Below the pieces are notes generated by a model. That model saw nothing but the letters and a program-made list of their open reading frames with translations, was not told the origin of the DNA and made no database searches. Positions 1-11,157 of a stretch of DNA of 64,000 nucleotides are shown one piece after another. Each line of letters begins with the position of its first letter. The stretch's first letter is position 1. The DNA is taken from assembly GCA_002946415.1 (NCBI GenBank), contig NJPS01000037.1, forward strand, positions 62,001-126,000. Reading direction: 5' to 3'. Origin of the DNA: Rutstroemia sp. NJR-2017a BVV2. Lineage: Eukaryota > Ascomycota > Leotiomycetes > Helotiales > Rutstroemiaceae. Both the position numbers and the translations under genes were made by a program.

Positions 1-663
1 GTCAACATCCTTATCAACAACGCAGGTATCATGGCTATGCCCAAGTTGGAGTACACAAAAGACGGCTTTGAAATGCAGTTCGGAGTCAACCACATCGCTC
101 ATTTTCTGCTCTTTCAGCTCTTGAAGCCAGCTCTCCTTGCTAGCGCCAGCGCCGAATTCTCATCTCGAGTCGTCAACCTCTCTTCTTCTGCCCACCACGT
201 AGCCTCGATCAATGAATCAGGCAACTACAATTTTGAGAAGACCGAATACAATGAATGGGTTTCCTATGGGCAATCAAAGACAGCCAACATCTATATGGCT
301 AACGAGATCGAGCGGCGCTACGGATCGCAAGGACTCCACGCGACTAGTATCCATCCTGGTGGGATTATGACGGGGCTTATGCAACATGTGGACCCTACAG
401 TCTTAAGTGGGATGTCAAAGGACGAAGAATTGATTAAAACCATGAAGTCTCCAGAGCAGGGCGCTGCGACGACGGTGTGGGTTGCGATTGGGCAAGAATG
501 GGAGAAGAAAGGCGGAGAGTATCTTGCTGATTGCGGGAAAACAGCTCGTGGAAACGACAAACACGAAATCACTGGTGTAGGGTTTGCTGGGCATGCTTAT
601 GAACCCCGAGAAGGAGGCTCGGCTTTGGAAAGACTCGTTGAAGATGGTAGGCCTGACAGATGA
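1..663 (+). CDS. Short-chain dehydrogenase/reductase, 3' part
   Basis: The frame is open from the first base and ends at TGA 661-663, so the 5' end with the cofactor-binding GxxxGxG loop lies outside the window. Visible SDR landmarks, in order, are NNAG at the start (core strand beta-4), NVNHIAHF-type helix residues (here FGVNHIAHFLL), VNLSSSAH with the catalytic Ser, and YGQSK, the YxxxK catalytic pair; PGG follows after beta-6. Spacing fits the classical SDR fold. The WW-domain-oxidoreductase/retinol-dehydrogenase-like group is the closest in feel, using NAD(P)H to reduce carbonyls or oxidise alcohols. The substrate cannot be told. The reading frame is uninterrupted over about 220 codons with balanced codon use, so the gene is probably functional. 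No intron is seen in this part. Confidence 0.85.
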   Translation, partial: VNILINNAGIMAMPKLEYTKDGFEMQFGVNHIAHFLLFQLLKPALLASASAEFSSRVVNLSSSAHHVASINESGNYNFEKTEYNEWVSYGQSKTANIYMANEIERRYGSQGLHATSIHPGGIMTGLMQHVDPTVLSGMSKDEELIKTMKSPEQGAATTVWVAIGQEWEKKGGEYLADCGKTARGNDKHEITGVGFAGHAYEPREGGSALERLVEDGRPDR

Positions 664-996
664 TCAGTAGGCCGTGTTAGACTGGAATGGCGAGGTCTTT
701 TCCATCATCTTCTCTACCTGTTTTCCTCTGTCAGTTGCAGCTATGTCTTCAGAAGTTGCCAGACTAGATAATCAGGCGAATAAACTAAGCCTTCCATGAA
801 ATTAAACTCGCTCCACTCGTCATGTTGTACCGTCGTACCGCTGCAGGCCTACAAATCATAGAAGCCGACCAACAATTATGTAAGAGGACTTTGAACTTGA
901 CCGCGTGTTTTGTGAAGTTTAAGCACGACATTCCGATTGAACACGCTACTAGACTGGTGGTCAAAGTTCATGGTAGATAGCTAGATTGTCCGCGTA
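664..996. other. Intergenic, converging gene ends
   Basis: This gap lies between the stop of the dehydrogenase (plus strand) and the stop of the DUF3425-coding frame (minus strand). The two genes converge, so it should hold both 3' UTRs. I see no further coding signal. Confidence 0.6.
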
Positions 997-2278
997 TTAC
1001 ATACAGGTTATTGGCTTCTCATTTCTCAGTGCACACCACCGATTACTTGCTTCAATCAAATCACTACATCCTTCTAATGTCCATCCCCAACTCTTCAAAA
1101 ATCCGGGCGTGACTTCCCAGTTTGTTACTATCCATGGATCACCCCAACTGATTAGACAATTACGTCCAGCCGTGTAATCACCCTGATCTTCAAATTCTTC
1201 TGTATGAAATCTTCTATTCGCCACATACGACGACGGTACTGATGAAATGTCGCAAACATAGCGTTCATCAGTGCTAGACATTGGCGTGATGTATTCTGGA
1301 AATATGTCCCCAAAGAGGTCCCGGAACATTTCTTCAGGCACGAAATGCACACCTCTCTTGATGAGATTGTCTCGAAACTTCGGGAAAGGAAAAGCGTTAA
1401 TCCAATCAGTATGGGCACAGTCGATCTGTAATTGCGTCGGATATAACGAATCAGGGATAAGTTGGTTGACAAGAGGACGGATGACTGTCAAGCCACCACA
1501 AATCTGCGTAGGAAACTGCTTAATGGATGACGTGGAATCTGATGCCTCTAGTTTAAGTGTTGCAGCGAGAAGCAAAGACTTATTAGACAATAATGCCCGA
1601 TGGACGTTGTGTTGGATGAGGTGAATGAGGTGATCAGAAGAGAAGGCAAGCGCCGCTGATGCGTTGATCCCGGAATCGAGGCTGGCGCTCTCCGTGGAAG
1701 AGATCGTTATCACTGCTTTTGACAGGGGCGAAGGTTTGACGGAAGCTTGCTTGAATGTGTCCACAGCGCTTCCGTGCGAACGAATATGAAGAGGATATTC
1801 GACATGGTGAATGTCTTGATGTTACCATGATGCGGTGTTGATCTGGGAAAGGTTGAAGGCGCATTCTCTGTCTTCGTCTAAACTTGACAACCCAGCCGGT
1901 CGAGAAGCTTGGGGTCGCTAGACCTTGGGACTTGTCTGATTGTTCCCATAGTTGCTTGGCTTTACGTCCGATGATGTCGTTTGAGACCCTACCAGACCGA
2001 TTCTCCACTTCCTGAAGCCAATCTGAGAGCGAAGTTTCAATCCAAGGCCATTGGCAATTTCGTAAACGATATTCAGAGACTGACGGAACACAGTCATCAA
2101 GCCAAGCGAAGCTGTCACTTAGGCTTCGACTGACGATAGACTGACTAATCTCGTGGCCGAATCGAGACTTAAACCATGCTCTCAAAGCGGAATGAGTAGG
2201 CTTCGGATCGGTCGTTTGAAAATAGTTGCGCAGCGCGCTGCGCTGCGAGTGAGAGATCGGAGTCCGAGTAGCACTCAT
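997..2278 (-). CDS. CENP-B-type HTH segment followed by DUF3425 domain (chimeric or frameshifted)
   Basis: Two coding frames lie head to tail. The upstream frame (ATG 2276-2278) encodes two helix-turn-helix units of the CENP-B/ABP1 type: an N-terminal one around SQRSALRNYF and FGHEISQSIVSRSLSD, and a Tc5/CENPB-like one around WPWIETSLSDWL and GWVVKFRRR. From about 1830 downwards the homologous coding switches by one frame. This second frame opens after a TAA near 1823, has no ATG of its own at its beginning, and carries an unmistakable DUF3425 domain: HLIHLIQHNVHRALL, HTDWINAFPFPKFRDN, then WGDPWIVTNWEV and GFLKSWGWTLEGC, ending at 997. DUF3425 usually follows a bZIP region in fungal regulators; here a pogo/CENP-B-like DNA-binding region stands in that place. 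No acceptable intron reconnects the frames (the obvious GT-AG span is 13 nt), so either a one-base frameshift or two abutting fragments is likely. Nuclear, DNA-binding role inferred. Confidence 0.6.
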
Positions 2279-3035
2279 GCTTTGCAATATTGGCCGGTAT
2301 ATTGCTGAAATTGAAGTGTCTACCCAAAAAAGGGGGTTGTAAGGATAACTTCTTCCCAGCCGAATGGTAGGATGCCGTGGTGTACCTCGAGGAACACTGG
2401 GTATCCTTTAAAGGTGAAAGAGGGGCATATTGAGATTGCGGGAGTACGTCACTGTCGTTTTGCCGCCGAACGATGTGAGGTGAGTTGATTACGATCGCAT
2501 TGCATTGAGTAGTAGCAATTGCAGAACCGGATGAATATCCTTATATCGGGTTGATCCGTTGATACGCAGTAACGAGCTAGGCTAGGTCATGAACAAGACT
2601 TGGCACAATATCCTCAAATAGTGACAGGTTTCAGACAAAGAAAGTGGGGGGATTGATAATCATTTAAGGTTAGAGTTATGACAAATCCGTAAAAAGAAAG
2701 TGTACTCCGTAGATGCTCTATTGTTCGGGAACTTCTAAGTAAGCCGGCTCAGACTCCTACGGTGAGTTCCCTAGAGCAGAGGTGTAGGCTCCTTTCGACG
2801 GTCCAAGTAACACTAGTGCGGGTGTACCTTTCGCACCCTTTGCACGAAAGTAAAACAAGATTATACTTAAGTTAGTGGGAATCCGGTGGCGGTACTGTAC
2901 AGATGAGAACCGATAAGATTGCATGGTTTGATGATCAAACGAGACTAAGTTAATAGTGTAGAGGCACGTGGGCGAAACAAGCCGGCATGAAATAAGTTTA
3001 ACGAGAGACTCTCCGGGAGCAAAACTAGTATGGAT
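2279..3035. other. Intergenic, no gene seen
   Basis: Upstream of the HTH/DUF3425 gene and downstream (left) of an LTR-like element. Open frames here are short, lack codon structure and match nothing I know. The promoter of the minus-strand gene should lie in its first few hundred bases, but I cannot place a TATA box with confidence. Confidence 0.5.
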
Positions 3036-3314
3036 TGTTGGAACCACCTTAGTGGGGTAGGTGGGGCAGCTTTCGAAGCCTGTAGAAACAGGCTTAAGAA
3101 GCCTGTAGAAGCCTGTAGAATAGGCTTACGAAGCCTGTGGCAAATAGGCCTGTGAGGCCTAAGGCAAGAGGCCTGGAGATGCCTATAAATATAGCTAGTC
3201 CTTCCCACTGTAGATAGCCCATCAGTTCAATCAAGTTAAGCATCTAGCACCTTCAAATTGACGTCTTCTAAGCTTAAATTTACCCGATGTGCCTTTGTAC
3301 GTGCCTGTATAAGA
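3036..3314 (+). repeat. Short LTR-like element, copy 1 (279 bp)
   Basis: The element starts TGTTGGAACC and ends CTGTATAAGA. It is flanked by the 5-bp direct repeat TGGAT (3031-3035 and 3315-3319). Its first half is full of AAGCCTGTAGAA and AGGCCT palindromic units, followed by a TATAAATATA box near 3183 and then CCACTGTAGATAG and CAGTTCAATCAAG. The same order, starting TGTTG and ending AAGA, recurs in the 268-bp element at 28098-28365. Layout (TATA box two-fifths from the 3' end, no coding) suggests a solo LTR, perhaps Copia-like, or a small non-autonomous element. The 3' terminus AAGA is not the usual CA. Confidence 0.55.
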
Positions 3315-4424
3315 TGGATAACGAGATAAGATTCTGCGGGCGCAAACTTTAATGATTAAGTGCTAGATAAAACCCAGAGCTGCTATGTACATGAGGATAC
3401 TGTTCTCGAGACTAGCAGTATCTTATCCTGCTGTGGATGCCTCTACGGAAGCAGATCTGAAGTGTCGGGCTACATCTATAGGAATGGCTGCCAGTTCCGA
3501 ACTCAAGGGGATTGACCGAAACCAACCCCCCCCCCCCCCCCCACATCAGCTGGATCTTACAAAAGCCTTGCCAGCTTGAATCACGCCCAAATAGTGATTA
3601 TCAAGTGCGCGATCATTGTACTAATCGATCCTACCTTCAACAGCAAATGATGTCCTAGTTTGGCACAGTCTTCCTCTTGATCTGTTGAACACGATTAAGA
3701 ATGCCGGCCTCTTTTGAAGCGTTCGTGTCTGCTACTCACTCTAACTCCCTCGTTAACAGCTTCTTGTGGGATTCTCCTTTCCCGCCTCTTTACCTTCGCT
3801 GTTGACACAGACGCGTTGCCTATTGTGATTCCACGAAGCGACAGTCGCAGACCAATTTCCAGAACTAGCAGCTCTTACTCGAGGAAAGTTGCAAGGTCTG
3901 GCGGCCGAAGCCCGGTGGGAGGAAGGTAATCCGTAAATATTCCGATATTCGAGCTCAAACCTGGTAGAGTTTCGTGTCTCGATGCTTACCTAGCAGCTCA
4001 TGAATTAGGTTTACCCACGTCACTAAACACTCTTTCAATATTCAATCACCATTTCTTGATTTCTCATTATCACTTCGTGGATAGTAAATTCTGAGGACAA
4101 GCGGGTTTATTGCGATTCCAATGACTAAGCATCTCCGACTGTTCTTTGGTTGCTTGACTTTTCTCCGAAGTCAGGCTTTGGCTGCTGAAGCATCAGTCAA
4201 CGAAGAGACTAGGTACTGTCTCAACTATGGGCACGCCATCAAAGAGATGCCGAGAGACGGTGCCGGAAGGGGAGGGAAGGTGGGTAGGTACATAAGGGTA
4301 TATTCCCTCGCAGAACGTCATAAGTATCGTTTCCTTAAACCACTTTCTCGTTTCCAATTGGCACATCACCGCTCCTATCAGTCGCCCTTCTCTACCCCTC
4401 CATACCCAACTCACGAATAGCAGC
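3315..4424. other. Intergenic, no firm gene; C homopolymer
   Basis: This stretch precedes the OYE pseudogene. A run of 17 C lies at 3526-3542. The segment around 3780-3930 has a coding-like base composition but no frame I can connect to a family. The last 300 bases should include the old promoter of the OYE gene. Confidence 0.45.
3526..3542 (+). repeat. Poly-C tract, 17 nt
   Basis: Uninterrupted run of 17 C residues, a mononucleotide microsatellite; length in an assembly may be unreliable. Confidence 0.9.
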
Positions 4425-5550
<1,126 letters not shown>

Positions 5551-7206
5551 AGTGGTAGAGAGACTTATTGGACGTTGACACATAAAGCCTTATCATCTCC
5601 CTCCTCCTTCATCGTCTCTTCTATCACCATCTGACCTCGTCCACCGACATGATACAAGGATTGATTCTACTCGAGGGTTTCCAACAGAGGAATGCTTCTA
5701 CAGCTAACACGCGCTACAACTTTCAACAGCTTCGCCATCGCCGACATGGAATCTGGGGCTCCTCGTGAGGACCTGATCGCTTCAAGCTAGTGGGAGGCAA
5801 AAGCTGGGAAAAACTGATAAATGCCACGATTTGTAAAGTCAGTCAAAGTATTCTGCTCACTACTTTCTGAGAATAATGTCTAATGTATGCTAATAGAGGT
5901 AGATACACTTTGGTACAGCTGCGCCCGGCTCATTCGGTCTATAGTCATTGGGGTAAACAGTTTTCTGATCTATAGAGGAACTAAGAGGGCACGGACTCCA
6001 AGTGTTGACAGAGAATCAGGAGTGTTTCGTCGGCTCTGTAGTCAGGGATTCAATGAACTGGCAAATACTACGTAGGAGAACTTATATGCATCATATCATA
6101 CCCTGCCTGCATATGGTCACGAATGTGACGCAGGTAGGATTGTAAAGCTAATAGACCCCTTTGTTTCTTGGTTTTCCTAGAGCTGTTGAAGATGGGTATT
6201 TCAGGCATTCTTTATGGTCCTCGTGTGCTTGCTTCGATAATCAGAAGGCTAGCTGATCGTTCTAACTGGACCATCTGTTCCGTACCTCTCATACATGTTC
6301 ATGGTGGCCTCAGCCTTGCTTTTATGCATCATAGTTAGTAGAAAGTGGAATTTAGTCTCCTCCACCACCAAATCTGCCTCACTGACCGTGAAGAGTAGTG
6401 CATCATGTATGTCCCCATCCCGGCCATTGTACCCGCTATCTCCTAGCACCACATGCCACAGATACGAGACGAGCGCATATTCGCACTCCACTGTTTCTCA
6501 TAGAAGCGCCGGCGCCAACTATAGCCAGATCCGGGCTTATCTGTGGCGACGTGGTTACAATAAGCGCAAAGGAATCCAATTGGTCTCTTGATAGAAGTAG
6601 TAGATTTGAGGCTGTAGCCCCAGATGTCCGCCGTGAAGAGCCGACTTATATCTGTGACCATTTGTGCATATAGCTAGAGTACAAAAACTATTCCGAATTC
6701 CGATCGAATCCATATGTGGCACCAGCGAGCAAAAAACAATACCAGAAGTATGCGGCTCAGATAGGCCCAGGTGCTATCGTCTACAGACTCGGCTTCGAAT
6801 CTGGCCACGTGAATATCAATCGAGTGATAACTTCCCGAGAGAAGGAGATACTTCCAAAGTTGAAGATAAGATCTTTGAGAAGATAAACATTGATTCGCGA
6901 TTTATACTATACGGGCTGCGGAGCCAGAGCAGAGACTCAAATTTTGTATATATACGTATACGGACACTGGAGTAGGCTCTGCTGGGGCGATATGGTACCG
7001 GGAGATATAAGTTGAGATTTTGATTCAAGAGCAACGGGAAAAGAAAAGACTGAAAAATAATTGATGGCAGTGCAATTAGCAAATGTTTTTGGCTCCTGAG
7101 CTCTATTACCAAACCCTGGAATCTAACAACCCAAATTTAAGCTTATAAGTGCCTAGAGATTCTTCCTTTTGAAGCTATAGAAAAGATCCTAACGGTTCTA
7201 GAAATA
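5551..7206. other. Intergenic, no convincing gene
   Basis: This stretch of about 1.65 kb lies between two pseudogenes. Only the minus-strand segment at 6249-6661 shows coding-like character (listed separately). The right part (6660-7200) is AT-leaning with no long frames. Confidence 0.45.
6249..6661 (-). pseudogene. Possible coding relic, unrecognised
   Basis: Two overlapping minus-strand frames (6443-6661 and 6249-6491) of 72 and 80 codons have a plausible amino-acid mix. The second includes LWHVVLGDSGYNGRDGDIHD followed by an acidic, helix-like stretch and ends at TAG. A one-base shift near 6490 would join them. I do not recognise the family and there is no clear start codon context. It may be a decayed gene or chance. 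Confidence 0.2.
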
Positions 7207-10099
7207 TCAGTTGATCAAACATATTCGACACTCCTTATGGGCTGTATTTAATGAAGGATATTCCGAAAAGCAGTCAGGGCAAGCTCTATGTGGGAGGTTT
7301 ATCTCATGGATCATTGCTACGTGATTCTTGAAATCTACTGCGTTATTGAATACGGACCCTCGAGCCTTACAGACAGGATAGGGGCAGGTGAAGAGCTGCT
7401 CTGCTGGGAACTTGTGTAAGTGGACATTCTCAACATGGTCCCATATGTGCGATACACGCTTGAATTTGCGCGTCCGTTGCGGATACGGAAGCTGCTCGTT
7501 ACCAAGACAGAATATGCACTGGGTCTTCTCGCAGATAAGGGGAAACTTATCATGTGAGGACGAGGAGTCGAGGGCGGCGATGGGACTAGGCAATTACTCC
7601 TCAAGTGGATGTTTGTGTGCTTGAGCTGACCGCGGCTAGCGGGTCTAGAGCTCCTGCCGCGATGCAAGCGCGATTATATGGTCAATGGTACGAATCTTTC
7701 GAGCAACGATGGCTTCAGAACTCAAGTCCTTGGAGAAATCGCAGAGGATTCGCTAGAGTTGTGCCTGTTCTTCGAGCCGATATTCAACCAGAGGCTCGAC
7801 CTCATCTCCTACTACAGCCTTGTTCTGTCGTCTCTTCAGTTGTATCTTCATCATCTCGTTATGAACGCGAAAGAAATAATCCTTCCGATTCTCAATCCTG
7901 AGCTCGTCTTTCAAGCTCTTCGTCGCGTTAATGAGTTTCTTGCAGAGGTCCTTGTACTTTATTTGAATCTCCTCGGGGGCCCGGTTGATGAACTTGTAGT
8001 CCTATTTGATCTTTTTGTAGAGCACCAGGATATGCCGATTGAGGCTGGCGATGTCTGAATCTGCTACCACAAGAGGATCCATAACCTCCCTTGGAACATC
8101 TTTTGGAGCCCCGGGGTTACACCGAATGCTCATATGCGTGAAAGCACGGGTAAGCCTATCATCAGAGATATCGCTCTCTAGAAAGGCATCTTGCACGTTG
8201 AATCTGACTTGGTGGTTGATGTATGAACTGCTGAAAACTCCGGTTAAGGGATCGTGTCTTATTACTTGGTCATGTATAGTATCGGGGGCAAGATCTGAGA
8301 GATCTTTAGCCTTAGTATCACAAAAACATTAGGTTAATTATACCATTAATAGAATTCGCCATACCTCGGCGAAAGATATAACTCATCACCTTATCCTCCA
8401 AGCCAACATCCCACCCCAGGCGGTTGAGGAAAAAGTTTAAGAACAAGTAGTTCATCGGCTTAATCTTTGACTTTACCCAGCTATGGATGGTTCAAATAGA
8501 CTCCCGAAAGACTGGCTGCTTGAGCCATTCTGGTTTCCATTGAACCTTCATCGCCTTTATACCTTGAGCTCCTAGATCTGTAGAGAAGAAGGGTTCGGCG
8601 GACGTATAGCCGTCGACGAGAATCGAATCATCGCGGCGCATGCGTGCTAAAATATGGGAGATCGGGTATAGGATGGGGCGGGGGTTTTCCCTGAAGAGAA
8701 ATATGGTCCTACGAAAACGAATTAGTCAAGGTGTAGATTGCAATTAAGGGTAACATACAGCTTCGGTTTGTTGTCCACTCCTTTGCGGTTCCGCAAGTGG
8801 ACTTCCATCGCAAGGAGGTCCTGCTCTCCCTCCTTCGAATTCGTCACTATCCAGAGGCAGATATCATCGTAGCAGAGTGCTTTATACATCTGTTCCCCTT
8901 CTCCGAACTTGTCAGCCGCAGTACTATCGCAGGCCTGTGATTCCTGTCCCGTGAACTAGTTGAGCTCGGTCACGTAACAATTATCGAGGTCCTCTGTCAT
9001 CGTAACATCTGTTTCTTCGGTTCTGTACCCGCTATCATAGCCAAAGGCCCCAGCATCCTCGTCAACGAAGTCCTCATCCGAATCGAAGAGATAGTCGACA
9101 TCACTGTCGTCCTCATCCGAGTCGAAGAGGGAGTCGATATCACCGTTGTTATCGAACCGAGGCCCATCTCCAGTATCGCTATCATAATCGAATTCGAAGC
9201 TACTATCATTGTCGTCCTCTTCGTTGTCATTCTACCTAGAGTTTCCCGATCTTGCTATACCTTGTCTGTATCTTCTAAGACCCCCAGCGGGTCTTGACTG
9301 GCTTTGCCTTTCGATAAATGAACGAACTCTGCCAGTTGACCGCCGGTGTAGGCTTGAAAGAGGATTATAGTAGCTATATCGTGCCAGTCGTCTTTAATAC
9401 GATAGACAGACTTATTACGAGACCAGTGCTGGGTCAGTAATAATAGTAGATCATCCATTCCTACTACAGGTTTGGGTTTAGTAGTATCGACCAGGCTATA
9501 CTTAGTCTTCAGCTCGGTGTTAATGAACTTCGGTAAAGGATTAATACCTAATAAACGAACTAATCAAGGATTATCATACCTTCACAACCTCGTTTGAATC
9601 GTTCGCATCTATATAGAAGCCATTGATTCGGCGATAAAGCATCTTGAAGTCCCGCCAGTACTGATTGACGGACTTCCTTTCCCCCGGCTTCCGCTTCTTT
9701 GCTATGTATTCCTCACAGATCCAGCAGAGAAACGCCATTATCCTGCCTTTACTGCAGTTTATCTTCTTTATAACCATATCCTATTCCCCTACCTCGCCCT
9801 TCTTACAGTATCTACCTCTTATTACCATAACCTGATCTCTCATTATAGACTCCAATTCTGCGGATATACCTCATGAATTTGTATCTGATATAGTAGATAC
9901 TAGCCTTCGTGTTGTCCGAGTCTAGTAGCTGCAAGAAGCCTTTATTATCGTAAACAGCTTCCATCCATCGATAATCTTCTCCACAAAGTATCTTCTTCTC
10001 TCTCTCCTTCAGCACTCGATTTGCATCGACATATTTTTTGAGGATATACCGGAGGGTTTTGAGACTATCCTATACTGGAATCCGGATTATAGGGGCCAT
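7207..10099 (-). pseudogene. DUF3435/FluG-type tyrosine recombinase with C2H2 tail, degenerate
   Basis: Read from ATG 10097-10099 to TGA 7207-7209. In order: an N-terminal helical part (KTLRYILKKYVDANRVLKE), the helical DNA-binding part (NQYWRDFKMLYRRINGFYID), LLLLLTQHWSRNKSVYR with the AYTGGQ turn, an acidic insert rich in DSDED, LCYDDICLW, PISHILARMRRDDSILVDGY, WKPEWLKQPVFRESI, the YIFRRGMANSIN segment (candidate catalytic Arg), HDPLTGVFSSSYIN, FTHMSIRCNPGAPKDVP, and C-terminal C2H2 units (CIFCLGNEQLPY...HVENVH; CPYPVCKA...HVAMIH). This order is that of DUF3435, the family containing Starship captains. Breaks include TAG after the ninth codon, at least five further in-frame stops (several CAG-to-TAG type) and changes between frames. 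A 50-nt intron (GTATGT...TAG, about 8708-8757) is preserved. Dead copy; orientation would place any mobilised cargo towards lower coordinates. Confidence 0.8.
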
Positions 10100-11157
10100 A
10101 ATTATATACAGGATACTACGAGAACGCACAGAACTATAGAATCTGATAGAGAGGATCGGACGAAGAAATATCAAGGAAGAGGGAGGAACTTTCGAAGTTG
10201 GACCCTACAATACAATAGTCGAATTATTTTATATATTTATAGTGATTGAAGGAAAGTAGGGGAATCACAGAGAGAAGAAATAGGAGAAGAGAAGCAAGTA
10301 GAGGAACCGACTTACTAAGTAGAAGACGGCAAGAGCCAGGAGAAACAAAAGTAGTAACAGTATATAGGAGAGTAATAGTAACATTGAGCGAAGATAGAGT
10401 AGGAGACGTCGAGGTTTTGTATAACTCGAATAGCCCGCAAGATAGATAGAGTCACTATAACTGATAAGAGAAGGGAGCTATTTCTAGCTCCTTATTTTGG
10501 CTGTTGGATGACTTCAGTGGGGCAGCGAAATAGCAAACGAAATGAAGCAGAATAATGGTCGGCCGAGGTAGTAAGCGAGATAGTTATATATTTGATCGTG
10601 GGTTTCGCGGGTAGTTGAGACTATATAAAATAGCAATCAAACCCACCGAATTCGGAAGCCCAAACCGCAGAACTTAGATATAATATATTATAATAATTAT
10701 AAATACCAACTCTATCAAAAATAGTTGCGACGATATTTATAACTTGCAGCTGCCTTCTATTAATTGTATCTTATTGTCGGTATCGGATTCACTTTAAGCT
10801 GTTGAAGCCGACAGCTTATCCCGTGATTCTCCGGTCGTAAACCAATGCAGAAGACCAAGATCATCTCAGATACCGTAGCTTTGCTGTTCAGGCTCTTCTT
10901 CTATAGAAGCTGTGGAGTTTTGTCTTGTGTGGCGTTTCCCGAAGTAAGTTCTTTTCATCAATCACATGCTGAAGCCTTGCGAGTTTGCTCCTGGTGTCTC
11001 AGATTCCTTGAGCATCGTCTCAATTAACCTATCTGTGTTACTCTATATCTATTCGGCTAAGTTCAAAACAGCTGGCAAATATCCACCCTCGCCTATGCTG
11101 TTAACCCTTTGCTAGCACTGGATCTACTAGCGACATCCTCTACAAGTTCTCAGGCAA
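10100..11157. other. Intergenic, no gene; small hairpin
   Basis: This lies upstream of the recombinase start and downstream of the TmpA-like gene. It is AT-leaning around 10670-10760. A perfect 7-bp inverted repeat (GGAGCTA/TAGCTCC, 4-nt loop) sits near 10474-10491. No coding frame is convincing, and I find no terminal inverted repeat that would mark an element edge. Confidence 0.45.

Noticed and set aside
3714..3929. 71-codon plus-strand frame with Ser/Arg-rich tail
   Set aside because: No start context, no family pattern, and an alternative frame in the same segment looks equally coding-like; not supportable as a gene.
4121..4420. Frame with signal-peptide-like start just before the OYE pseudogene
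   Set aside because: It lies where the OYE promoter should be, its later part is low quality (GAGRGGKVGRY), and no homologous pattern is seen.
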